Source of the DNA: Procambarus clarkii
Lineage: Eukaryota > Arthropoda > Malacostraca > Decapoda > Cambaridae
Direction: 5' to 3'
Assembly (NCBI RefSeq): GCF_040958095.1
Contig: NC_091237.1
Coordinates: 5,578,828 to 5,642,827 of the forward strand
Length of the DNA stretch: 64,000 nt
The translations under genes were made by a program, and so were the position numbers. The stretch's first letter is position 1. Each line of letters starts with the position of its first letter. This document shows positions 52,765 through 64,000 of the stretch, in pieces. A model generated the notes under the pieces. The model was given only the letters and a program-made list of their open reading frames with translations, did no database searches and was not told where the DNA came from.

Positions 52765-53918
52765 ACATGTGCCTCACTGATGAACTGCAACACACCTGCA
52801 GCAGCCACCTGTGCCTCACAGATTAACTGCAACACACCTGCAACAGCCACATGTGCCTCAATGATGGACTGCAACACACCTGCAACAAACACAAGTGCCT
52901 CACTGATGAACTGCAACACACCTGCTACAGCCACATGTGCCTCACTGATGGACTGCAACAGCCACATGTACCTCACTGATGGACTGCAACACCTGCACCA
53001 GCCACATGTGCCTCACTGATGTACTGCATTACACCTGCAACAGCCACATGTACCTCACTGATGGACTGCAACACACCTGCAACAGCCGCATGTGCCCTAC
53101 TGATGAATTGCAACAAACCTGCAGCAGCCACCTGTGCCTCACTGATGAACTGCAACACACCTGCAACAGCCACATGTTCTTCTCTGATGAACTGCAACAC
53201 ACCTGCACCAGCCACATTTACCTCACTGATGGACTGCAACACACTTGCAACAGCCACATGTGCCTCACTGATGGACTGCACCACACTTGCAACAGCCACA
53301 TGTGCCTCACTGATGGACTGCAACACACCTACAACAGCCACATGTGCCTCACTGATGAACTGCAACTCAACTACAACAGCCACGGGTGCCTCACTGATGG
53401 ACTGCAACACACCTGCAACAGCCACATGTGCTTTACTGATGGATGGCAACACATCTGCAGCAGTCACATGTGCCTCACTGATGAACTGCAACACACCTGC
53501 AGCAGCCACCTGTGCCTCACAGATTAACTGCAACACACCCGCAACAGCCACATGTGCCTCAGTGATGGACTGCAACACACCTGCAACAAACAATAGTGCC
53601 TCACTGATGAACTCCAACACACTTGCTACAGCCACATATGTCTCACTGATGGACTGCAACACACCTGTGCCTCACTGATGAACTGCAACTCACCTACAAC
53701 AGCCACGTGTGTCTCACTGATGGACTGCAACACACCTGCAACAGCCACATATGCTTTACTAATGGATGGCAACACATCTGCAGCAGCCACATGTGCCTCA
53801 CTGATGGACTGCAACACACCTGCAACAGCCACATGTGCCTCACTGATGGACTGCAACACACCTGCAGCAGCCACATGTGCCTCACTGATGGACTGCAACA
53901 CATCTGCAGCAGCCACTT
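52765..53918. repeat. 42-bp minisatellite array segment
   Basis: The array resumes with acatgtgcctcactgatg after the element. Its units match 58560 onward and 61635 onward. It includes truncated units (gactgcaacagccacatg near 52951 and cacacctgtgcctcactg near 53665) but no other insertion. Confidence 0.95.
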
Positions 53919-54716
53919 TGTTGTAATCCACACGTTAGTAGGAATTATTAGCTAGAGGAGCATTACTACAACACTTAACGAATGATGATTGGAAGTACAT
54001 GTAAATAGACAGACTATGGATCACATATCTAAGAAAGATCAATGGATTAAGACCGAAGCTGTTTAGCCAAATTAATAATTCCTGGAAAGAGGAATTATTC
54101 TTCGTCAGGCTTCTAGGATCAAGGTTACCGCTCTAGGGATAAGGTTAATCGGATTATACCTTCCTCGAGAGGCGTGGTGAAATGTTTGAGGCCATGGTTG
54201 GCTGGAGTCAGTCTGATTGTGGGAGTTGAACTGGCAAGTCCTCTGGATCCCCGTTTGCTGCAGCAACGAAGCGTACCAGACAGCTATGCGAGAACCTGAT
54301 GTGATCTTAGTGACCAAGTTAAGTCTGCAGTATGTGAGTATTGAATGTAAGACTAACCGGGTGTGGAGCGTTGTAGTAATCATTCCGTATTAGGGACTTA
54401 GGGGGAAGTTACGAGTGTGGGTGGTGATCGCGGAGGTCAAGTGGTCTATGGGTATTGGAAGTGTATTGACCTAATAGAGTATGTAAATATATTATTATTT
54501 GTCAGAGTCTATTCTTTGTAATTAAATGACAAAACACGACGACGTTTAAATACCTTCCATATGTTCATTCATTGTGTTCCAGTACAAACCTAGTGGTACG
54601 TCTCAAGGGTCTGGTGTGTGTACGAGTACACGGTGGTAGTAACGGTTGTTGAGGCAAGGTGTTATGTGTTGTGTAATCGCTGTGTTCGGAATGAACCGGG
54701 GTTCAGCGTCACGACA
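53919..54716 (+). mobile_element. Solo LTR 2 (798 bp), recombinant type
   Basis: It is full length with TG...CA ends and is flanked by actt on the left and acat on the right, exactly as the complete element is. At informative sites its left part has 5'-LTR states (T at 54259 in tttgctgcag; gtacc). Its right part has 3'-LTR states (G at 54544 in gacgtttaaa; ggttgttgagg; cgtcacgaca). This is the expected product of recombination between the two LTRs of the element. Confidence 0.85.
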
Positions 54717-56029
54717 ACATGTGCCTCACTGATGAACTGCAACACACCTGCAACAGCCACATGTGCCTCAGTGATGGACTGCAACACACACCTGCAACAA
54801 ACACAAGTGCCTCACTGATGAACTGCAACACACCTGCTACAGCCACATGTGCCTCACTGATGAACTGCAACACACCTGCAACAGCCACATGTACCTCACT
54901 GATGGACTGCAACACCTGCAGCAGCCACATGTGCCTCAGTGATGGACTGCATTACACCTGCAACAGCCACATGTACCTCACTGATGGACTGCAACACATC
55001 TGCAGCAGCCACATGTGTCGCTCTGATGGACTGCAACACACCTGCAACAGCCACATATGCCTCACTGATGGACTGCAACACACCTGCAACAGCCACATGT
55101 GCCTCACTGATGAACTGCAGAACACCTGCAGCAGCCACCTGTGCAACACTGATGGACTGCAACACACCTGCAACAGCCACATGTGCCTCATTGATGGACT
55201 GCAACACACCTGCAACAGCCGCATGTGCCCCACTGATGAATTACAACAAACCTGCAGCAGCCATCTGTGCCTCACTGATGAACTGCAACACACCTGCAAC
55301 AGCCACATGTGCTTCACTGATGAACTGAATCACACCTGCACCAGCCACATTTACCTCACTGATGGACTGCAACACACTTGCAACAGCCACATGTGCCTCA
55401 CTGATGGACTGCAACACACCTGCAACAGCCACATGTGCCTCACTGATGGACTGCAACACATCTGCAGCAGCCACATGTGCCTCACTGATGAACTGCAACA
55501 CACCTGCAGCAGCCACCTGTGCCTCACAGATTAACTGCAACACACCTGCAACAGCCACATGTGCCTCAATGATGGACTGCAACACACATGCAACAAACAC
55601 AAGTGCCTCACTGATGAACAGCAACACACCTGCTACAGCCACATGTGCCTCACTGATGGACTGCAACACACCTGCAACAGCCACATGTACCTCACTGATG
55701 GACTGCAACACCTGCACCAGCCACATGTGCCTCACTGATGTACTGCATTACACCTGCAACAGCCACATGCACCTCACTGATGGACTGCAACACATCTGCA
55801 GCAGCCACATGTGTCTCTCTGATGGACTGCAACACACCTGCAACAGCCATATATGCCTCACTGATGGACTGCAACACACCTGCAACAGCCACATGTGCCT
55901 CACTGATGAACTGCAACACACCTGCAGCAGCCACCTGTGCCTCTCTGATGGACTGCAACACACCTGCAACAGCCACATGTGCCTCATTGATGAACTGCAA
56001 CACACCTGCAACAGCCGCATGTGCCCTAC
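54717..56029. repeat. 42-bp minisatellite array segment
   Basis: The first unit after the LTR lacks the cagattaactgc unit found beside most other copies, and one unit carries an extra ac (caacacacacctgc near 54785). The segment closely matches 60788-62000 in its left part. It ends abruptly inside a unit, where it is fused to the interior of the LTR element. Confidence 0.95.
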
Positions 56030-57948
56030 TGTTGAGGGCGTTGGGGACGCCGTGTGTTGTGTTGAGGGCGTTGGGGAGGCCGGGTGTTGTGTTGAGGGCG
56101 TTGGGGACGCCGGGTGTTGTGTTGAGGGCGTTGGGGACGCCGTGTGTTGTGTTGAGGGCGTTGGGGACGCCGTGTGTGGTGTTGAGGGCGTTGGGGACGC
56201 CGTGCGTGGTGTTGATGGTATTGGAGACGCCGAGGGTTGATAGCGTTGGGGACGCCATTGGGTGGTGTAGTGTAGTGGCGTTTGGACGCCTGGTATGGAG
56301 TGTGGTGTTGTGGAGTATATGGTGGCGCAGAGGCGCCAGGTAGTGGTCGGTAAGGTGAGTATTGGCGTAGCAAGGTCGGTGCGTTAGGACGCAGGAAGTG
56401 GTTGTGGGAATGTGTGGCGTTATATTAATTAAGGTCATCAGTGGTTGGGATGACCAGAGGTGATGGTGTGTCGGAGTGGGTAAGTCTTATGGATAAGATG
56501 AAATGTGGATAATTGCCGAGTTGGTGGCTGCAGTAGGCGAGCCAAGTCAATATATCTAGCAAGACTCATAAAAGACTAATAAAAATTCAATATTTTCATT
56601 AAAATTTTCATAATTAAGTCGGAGTGGGTAAGTCTTATGGATAAGATTATAAGGTAGAATTTCAAATTTCAGGTGTTGGTGGTTGCAGTGGGCGAGCCAA
56701 GTAGATATACTAATGTCTCATTAATTAAGTTGTTACAGGAATCTCGCTTGAGGCGAGCCAGTGGCAGTATGATGCTTTAGTGACATTAGTTGTGAAATTA
56801 TTTTAATGAGGTATTTATTGTGATAATGTATGTACATGTATATACTGTATATTACCTCATCGGCACCATTACTGAGTGTTAGGCTTGAGAAGGTCCCCCG
56901 GGATCATGTCACAGAGCTTCAGGTAGAGTAGAAGGGAAGCTATGAGGCTACACTCAGTTATTCTAGAGAAAAAAAGCGGGAGGAAGTGAAGCCAACGTGA
57001 CGTTATAGGCGAAATTCGCCCCCTGACATCAAAGCAGGGATCAGGGCCAGCTTCAATGATTTTGCAGCTGCGCTCAGGCTATATACGGGGAGAGAGTAAG
57101 GAGCCGAGGAGGTTATGTAATAATGGGATCGAGCCAGGGGTCTCCGAGGGAATATTTTGCAGGTACAGCGGTCGGGAAGGTGTGAATACAGGTGGATACA
57201 CTCTGGGCGGATGGGCCTAGACCAGAGAGCTGTGAGGGATCTACAGCGTTCTGGGATTGGTGCCCTGGAACGAGACGTCAGCACAGACCCAAGGGAACAT
57301 GACCCTGGGGTAGGAATCTCCGTTGCTCTGGAGGCCAGGATCACGTTAGCTCAGAGCAACGATGGGACATGACAACATTCACCAGGCTGGACAGCCTGGG
57401 TTTTGTCTGGGTCATCGAGGATCTATGACCTAGCAACCATGGGACACGAAGACAAGAGAGGTGATGCTGCCAATTGTGGAGGAGGCCAGTGAAACATTGT
57501 GTGATCATTGTAAGCCTTATGTCAACAGTACAGGGCAAGATGTTAAATTATAATCAACTTATTACCAAGGATGAAGAACCTTAGATATATATGTGTTGTG
57601 TATATATTAATGACTAGTGTCATTTCTGTTTAAGTGCCAGCATTCTGGTCAATGTAATTTTATATTTATGGTTGTATGTAATTATATGTCAGCAGTTTAA
57701 GTATATGTGCACTGTTGGAGATGGCAAAACTTATTACAGACAATTTAACCTGTGATATGATGTGAATAAAATGTATATGTTGGAGAAGTGTTGTGAGTCA
57801 TGTCGGGGAAAATTTAAATTTATTTCATCGTGTGTATAATGAACTTATTGGATGTTTTCTTAGTTGTACACATATGGTGGGTGCATCCTCCAGGTCCTTC
57901 CACTAATGGAACCATTGCAATGATGCATATGGGGACATATGCGTGTTT

Positions 57949-57962
57949 AAGGAGGGGAGTGG
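57949..57962 (+). other. Polypurine tract of the truncated copy
   Basis: aaggaggggagtgg directly precedes the 3' LTR and is identical to the tract at 52154-52167. Confidence 0.7.
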
Positions 57963-58559
57963 TGTTTGTAATCCTCTAGGTATAAGGTTAATCGGATTAT
58001 ACCTTCCTCGAGAGGCGTGGTGAAATGTTTGAGGCCATGGTTGGCTGGAGTCAGTCTGACTGTGGGAGTTGAACTGGCATATCCTCTGGATCCCCGTTTG
58101 CGGCAGCAACGAAGTGTAGCAGACAGCTATGCGAGAACCTGATGTGATCTTAGTGACCAAGTTAAGTCTGCAGTATGTGAGTATTGAATGTAAGACTAAC
58201 CGGGTGTGGAACGTTGTAGTAATCATTCCGTATTAGGGACTTAGGGGGAAGTTACGAGTGTGGGTGGTGATCGCGGAGGTCAAGTGGTCTATGGGTATTG
58301 GAAGTGTATTGACCTAATAGAGTATGTTAATATATTATTATTTGTCAGAGTCTATTCTTTGTAATTAAATGACAAAACACGACGACGTTTAAATACCTTC
58401 CATATGTTCATTCATTGTGTTCCAGTACAAACCTAGTGGTACGCCTTAAGGGTCTGGTGTGTGTAGGAGTACACGGTGGTAGTAACGGTTGTTGAGGCAA
58501 GGTGTTATGTGTTGTGTAATCGCTGTGTTCGGAATGAACCGGGGTTCAGCGTCACGACA
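57963..58559 (+). repeat. 3' LTR of the truncated copy (same 201-bp deletion)
   Basis: It is 597 bp, starts tgtttgtaatcctctagg and ends cgtcacgaca. It shares the deletion and the gtagcag and gcggcag states with 52168-52764. Private changes include gccttaagg and ggaacgttg. Confidence 0.85.
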
Positions 58560-59989
58560 ACATGTGCCTCACTGATGAACTGCAACACACCTGCAGCAGC
58601 CACCTGTGCCTCACAGATTAACTGCAACACACCTGCAACAGCCACATGTGCCTCAATGATGGACTGCAACACACCTGCAACAAACACAAGTGCCTCACTG
58701 ATGAACTGCAACACACCTGCTACAGCCACATGTGCCTCACTGATGGACTGCAACACACCTGCAACAGCCACATGTACCTCACTGATGGACTGCAACACCT
58801 GCACCAGCCACATGTGCCTCACTGATGTACTGCATTACACCTGCAACAGCCACATGTACCTCACTGATGGACTGCAACACATCTGCAGCAGCCACATGTG
58901 TCTCTCTGATGGACTGCAACACACCTGCAACAGCCACATATGCCTCACTGATGGACTGCAACACACCTGCAACAGCCACATGTGCCTCACTGATGAACTG
59001 CAACACACCTGCAGCAGCCACCTGTGCCTCTCTGATGGACTGCAACACACCTGCAACAGCCACATGTGCCTCATTGATGGACTGCAACACACCTGCAACA
59101 GCCGCATGTGCCCTACTGATTAATTGCAACAAACCTGCAGCAGCCACCTGTGCCTCACTGATGAACTGCAACACACCTGCAACAGCCACATGTTCTTCTC
59201 TGATGAACTGCAACACACCTGCACCAGCCACATTTACCTCAGTGATGGACTGCAACACACTTGCAACAGCCACATGTGCCTCACTGATGGACTGCACCAC
59301 ACCTGCAACAGCCACATGTGCCTCACTGATGGACTGCAACACACATACAACAGCCACATGTGCCTCACTGATGAACTGCAACTCAACTACAACAGCCACG
59401 GGTGCCTCACTGATGGACTGCAACACACCTGCAACAGCCACATGTGCTTTACTGATGGATGGCAACACATCTGCAGCAGTCACATGTGCCTCACTGATGA
59501 ACTGCAACACACCTGCAGCAGCCACCTGTGCCTCACAGATTAACTACAACACACCTGCAACAGCCACATGTGCCTCAGTGATGGACTGCAACACACCTGC
59601 AACAAACAATAGTGCCTCACTGATGAACTCCAACACACTTGCTACAGCCACATGTGTCTCACTGATGGACTGCAACACACCTGCAACAGCCACATGTGCC
59701 TCACTGATGGACTGCAACACATCTACAACACCCACATGTGCCTCACTGATGAACTGCAACTCACCTACAACAGCCACGTGTGCTTCACTGATGGACTGCA
59801 ACACACCTGCAACAGCCACATATGCTTTACTGATGGATGGCAACACATCTGCAGCAGCCACATATGCCTCACTGATGGACTGCAACACACCTGCAACAGC
59901 CACATGTGCCTCACTGATGGACTGCAACACACCTGCAGCAGCCACATGTGCCTCACTGATGGACTGCAACACATCTGCAGCAGCCACTT
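58560..59989. repeat. 42-bp minisatellite array segment
   Basis: It carries the same order of variant units as 52765-53918 but with several units the earlier segment lacks, including a tgtgtctctctg unit and a cattaactgc-type unit near 59120 (ctgattaattgc). It leads into the catctgcagcagccactt flank shared by the recombinant solo LTRs. Confidence 0.95.
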
Positions 59990-60787
59990 TGTTGTAATCC
60001 ACACGTTAGTAGGAATTATTAACTAGAGGAGCATTACTACAACACTTAACGAATGATGATTGGAAGTACATGTAAATAGACAGACTATGGATCACATATC
60101 TAAGAAAGGTCAATGGATTAAGACCGAAGCTGTTTAGCCAAATTAATAATTCCTGGAAAGAGGATTTATTCTTCGTCAGGCTTCTAGGATCAAGGTTACC
60201 GCTCTAGGGATAAGGTTAATCGGATTATACCTTCCTCGAGAGGCGTGGTGAAATGTTTGAGGCCATGGTTGGCTGGAGTCAGTCTGATTGTGGGAGTTGA
60301 ACTGGCAAGTCCTCTGGATCCCCGTTTGCTGCAGCAACGAAGCGTACCAGACAGCTATGCGAGAACCTGATGTGATCTTAGTGACCAAGTTAAGTCTGCA
60401 GTATGTGAGTATTGAATGTAAGACTAACCGGGTGTGGAGCGTTGTAGTAATCATTCCGTATTAGGGACTTAGGGGGAAGTTACGAGTGTGGGTGGTGATC
60501 GCGGAGGTCAAGTGGTCTATGGGTATTGGAAGTGTATTGACCTAATAGAGTATGTTAATATATTATTATTTGTCAGAGTCTATTCTTTGTAATTAAATGA
60601 CAAAACACGACGACGTTTAAATACCTTCCATATGTTCATTCATTGTGTTCCAGTACAAACCTAGTGGTACGCCTCAAGGGTCTGGTGTGTGTAGGAGTAC
60701 ACGGTGGTAGTAACGGTTGTTGAGGCAAGGTGTTATGTGTTGTGTAATCGCTGTGTTCAGAATGAACCGGGGTTCAGCGTCACGACA
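59990..60787 (+). mobile_element. Solo LTR 3 (798 bp), recombinant type
   Basis: It has the same mosaic pattern as the copy at 53919 (left part 5'-LTR-like; right part 3'-LTR-like, with G at 60615). It shares gttcagaatg near its end with solo LTR 4, where all other copies have gttcggaatg. Those two copies are therefore closest relatives. Confidence 0.85.
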
Positions 60788-62845
60788 ACATGTGCCTCAC
60801 TGATGAACTGCAACACACCTGCAGCAGCCACCTGTGCCTCACAGATTAACTGCAACACACCTGCAACAGCCACATGTGCCTCAGTGATGGACTGCAACAC
60901 ACCTGCAACAAACACAAGTGCCTCACTGATGAACTGCAACACACCTGCTACAGCCACATGTGCCTCACTGATGGACTGCAACACACCTGCAACAGCCACA
61001 TGTACCTCACTGATGGACTGCAACACCTGCAGCAGCCACATGTGCCTCACTGATGGACTGCATTACACCTGCAACAGCCACATGTACCTCACTGATGGAC
61101 TGCAACACATCTGCAGCAGCCACATGTGTCGCTCTGATGGACTGCAACACACCTGCAACAGCCACATATGCCTCACTGATGGACTGCAACACACCTGCAA
61201 CAGCCACATGTGCCTCACTGATGATCTGCAGAACACCTGCAGCAGCCACCTGTGCAACACTGATGGACTGCAACACACCTGCAACAGCCACATGTGCCTC
61301 ATTGATGGACAGCAACACACCTGCAACAGCCGCATGTGCCCCACTGATGAATTGCAACAAACCTGCAGCAGCCATCTGTGCCTCACTGATGAACTGCAAC
61401 ACACCTGCAACAGCCACATGTGCTTCACTGATGAACTGAATCACACCTGCACCAGCCACATTTACCTCACTGATGGACTGCAACACACTTGCAACAGCCA
61501 CATGTGCCTCACTGATGGACTGCAACACACCTGCAACAGCCACATGTGCCTCACTGATGGACTGCAACACATCTGCAGCAGCCACATGTGCCTCACTGAT
61601 GAACTGCAACACACCTGCAGCAGCCACCTGTGCCTCACAGATTAACTGCAACACACCTGCAACAGCCACATGTGCCTCAATGATGGACTGCAACACACCT
61701 GCAACAAACACAAGTGCCTCACTGATGAACTGCAACACACCTGCAACAGCCACATGTACCTCACTGATGGACTGCAACACCTGCACCAGCCACATGTGCC
61801 TCACTGATGTACTGCATTACACCTGCAACAGCCACATGTACCTCACTGATGGACTGCAACACACCTGCAGCAGCCACCTGTGCCATTCTGATGGACTGCA
61901 ACACACCTGCAACAGCCACATGTGCCTCATTGATGGACTGCAACACACCTGCAACAGCCGCATGTGCCCTACTGATGAATTGCAACAAACCTGCAGCAGC
62001 CACCTGTGCCTCACTGATGAACTGCAACACACCTGCAACAGCCACATGTTCTTCTCTGATGAACTGCAACACACCTGCACCAGCCACATTTACCTCACTG
62101 ATGGACTGCAACACACTTGCAACAGCCACATGTGCCTCACTGATGGACTGCACCACACCTGCAACAGCCACATGTGCCTCACTGATGGACTGCAACACAC
62201 CTACAACAGCCACATGTGCCTCACTGATGAACTGCAACTCAACTACAACAGCCACGGGTGCCTCACTGATGGACTGCAACACACCTGCAACAGCCACATG
62301 TGCTTTACTGATGGATGGCAACACATCTGCAGCAGTCACATGTGCCTCACTGATGAACTGCAACACACCTGCAGCAGCCACCTGTGCCTCACAGATTAAC
62401 TACAACACACCTGCAACAGCCACATGTGCCTCAGTGATGGACTGCAACACACCTGCAACAAACAATAGTGCCTCACTGATGAACTCCAACACACTTGCTA
62501 CAGCCACATGTGTCTCACTGATGGACTGCAACACACCTGCAACAGCCACATGTGCCTCACTGATGGACTGCAACACATCTACAACACCCACATGTGCCTC
62601 ACTGATGAACTGCAACTCACCTACAACAGCCACGTGTGCCTCACTGATGGACTGCAACACACCTGCAACAGCCACATATGCTTTACTGATGGATGACAAC
62701 ACATCTGCAGCAGCCACATGTGCCTCACTGATGGACTGCAACACACCTGCAACAGCCACATGTGCCTCACTGATGGACTGCAACACACCTGCAGCAGCCA
62801 CATGTGCCTCACTGATGGACTGCAACACATCTGCAGCAGCCACTT
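60788..62845. repeat. 42-bp minisatellite array segment
   Basis: The left half matches 54717-55990 and the right half matches 58800-59989. The spacer is thus a fusion of two spacer types seen elsewhere in the window, consistent with unequal exchange between modules. Confidence 0.95.
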
Positions 62846-63644
62846 TGTTGTAATCCACACGTTAGTAGGAATTATTAGCTAGAGGAGCATTACTACAACA
62901 CTTAACGAATGATGATTGGAAGTACATGTAAATAGACAGACTATGGATCACATATCTAAGAAAGGTCAAAGGATTAAGACCGAAGCTGTTTAGCCTAATT
63001 AATAAATCCTGGAAAGAGGATTTATTCCCGTGTCAGGCTTCTAGGATCAAGGTTACCGCTCTAGGGATAAGGTTAATCGGATTATACCTTCCTCGAGAGG
63101 CGTGGTGAAATGTTTGAGGCCATGGTTGGCTGGAGTCAGTCTGATTGTGGGAGTTGAACTGGCAAGTCCTCTGGATCCCCGTTTGCTGCAGCAACGAAGC
63201 GTACCAGACAGCTATGCGAGAACCTGATGTGATCTTAGTGACCAAGTTAAGTCTGCAGTATGTGAGTATTGAATGTAAGACTAACCGGGTGTGGAGCGTT
63301 GTAGTAATCATTCCGTATTAGGGACTTAGGGGGAAGTTACGAGTGTGGGTGGTGATCGCGGAGGTCAAGTGGTCTATGGGTATTGGAAGTGTATTGACCT
63401 AATAGAGTATGTTAATATATTATTATTTGTCAGAGTCTATTCTTTGTAATTAAATGACAAAACACGACGACGTTTAAATACCTTCCATATGTTCATTCAT
63501 TGTGTTCCAGTACAAACCTAGTGGTACGCCTCAAGGGTCTGGTGTGTGTAGGAGTACACGGTGGTAGTAACGGTTGTTGAGGCAAGGTGTTATGTGTTGT
63601 GTAATCGCTGTGTTCAGAATGAACCGGGGTTCAGCGTCACGACA
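62846..63644 (+). mobile_element. Solo LTR 4 (799 bp), recombinant type
   Basis: Same ends, flanks and mosaic pattern as solo LTRs 2 and 3 (G at 63472). It has a one-base gain and nearby changes at about 63026-63034 (ttcccgtgtcagg against ttcttcgtcagg). It also shares gttcagaatg with solo LTR 3. Confidence 0.85.
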
Positions 63645-64000
63645 ACATGTGCCTCACTGATGAACTGCAACACACCTGCAGCAGCCACCTGTGCCTCACA
63701 GATTAACTGCAACACACCTGCAACAGCCACATGTGCCTCAGTGATGGACTGCAACACACCTGCAACAAACACAAGTGCCTCACTGATGAACTGCAACACA
63801 CCTGCTACAGCCACATGTGCCTCACTGATGGACTGCAACACACCTGCAACAGCCACATGTACCTCACTGATGGACTGCAACACCTGCAGCAGCCACATGT
63901 GCCTCACTGATGGACTGCAACACCTGCAACAGCCACATGTACCTCACTGATGGACTGCAACACATCTGCAGCAGCCACATGTGTCGCTCTGATGGACTGC
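63645..64000. repeat. 42-bp minisatellite array running off the window edge
   Basis: The array restarts with acatgtgcctcactgatg and the cagattaactgc unit, in the same order as at 60788. It continues past the end of the window, so further LTR modules are likely beyond it. Confidence 0.95.

Larger units (their letters stand above)
56030..58559 (+). mobile_element. 5'-truncated second copy of the gene-less LTR element
   Basis: From 56030 onward the sequence follows 50235-52764 at a constant offset of 5795 bp, with fewer than ten differences noticed and no indels seen. It begins inside the 30-bp GC-rich repeat, so it lacks the 5' LTR, primer-binding site, leader and the first part of the 30-bp array. 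Its 3' LTR has the same 201-bp deletion as the first copy, and its right flank is the same acatgtgcctcactg. It is therefore a segmental duplicate, not a separate insertion. Confidence 0.9.

Noticed and set aside
46156..63644. Independent insertions of the LTR family at a preferred target
   Set aside because: Shared phase, the same neighbouring variant units and the shared actt flank change are better explained by duplication of one insertion.

Overview
This window is almost entirely repetitive nuclear DNA of a metazoan. I find no intact cellular gene, no RNA gene and no CRISPR array. The only convincing protein-coding homology is a 5'-truncated non-LTR retrotransposon 3' end at 43479-44029. 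Its CR1/L2-like C-terminal protein and its short 11-bp tandem tail resemble interspersed repeats I associate with decapod crustacean genomes such as crayfish and shrimp. The host assignment is therefore an inference at about even odds, not a demonstrated fact.

Layout. (1) 1-10492: a G+T-rich minisatellite with units of about 15-19 bp (mode about 17), organised into blurred higher-order repeats of about 2.7-3.3 kb. (2) 10493-43478: a 33-kb array of a 42-bp unit (consensus-like example 13651-13692) that is C+A-rich on the same strand, so strand composition flips abruptly at 10.49 kb. The array carries several layers of higher-order repeat, with direct offsets of 3013, 3683, 5853, 1608 and 1008 bp. 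(3) 43479-44035: the CR1-like insertion. Its empty site is preserved in a paralogous copy of the flanks at 45162-45167. (4) 44036-64000: the same 42-bp array, now interrupted by one family of LTR sequences. These are four solo LTRs (46156-46953, 53919-54716, 59990-60787, 62846-63644), one complete but gene-less LTR element (47964-52764), and one 5'-truncated copy of it (56030-58559).

How the parts relate. All LTR copies sit at the same phase of the same 42-bp unit, with the same neighbouring variant units. The simplest reading is one original insertion with a 4-bp target duplication (acat), later multiplied as cargo of the expanding satellite. The gene-less element has a 798-bp 5' LTR, an 11-nt primer-binding site matching the tRNA-Leu acceptor end, a 3.4-kb non-coding interior, a polypurine tract, and a 3' LTR that lost about 201 bp near its start. 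The interior includes its own 30-bp GC-rich tandem repeat. Three of the solo LTRs are mosaics of the 5' and 3' LTRs, the expected product of LTR-LTR recombination.

Caution on reading frames. The 42-bp unit is divisible by three and has no stop in four of its six frames. Open frames of up to 1214 codons on both strands are therefore expected by construction and are not evidence of genes. The best candidate for something undescribed is the compound satellite: a 42-bp minisatellite that captured an LTR retroelement and now spreads it as part of kilobase-scale repeat modules.
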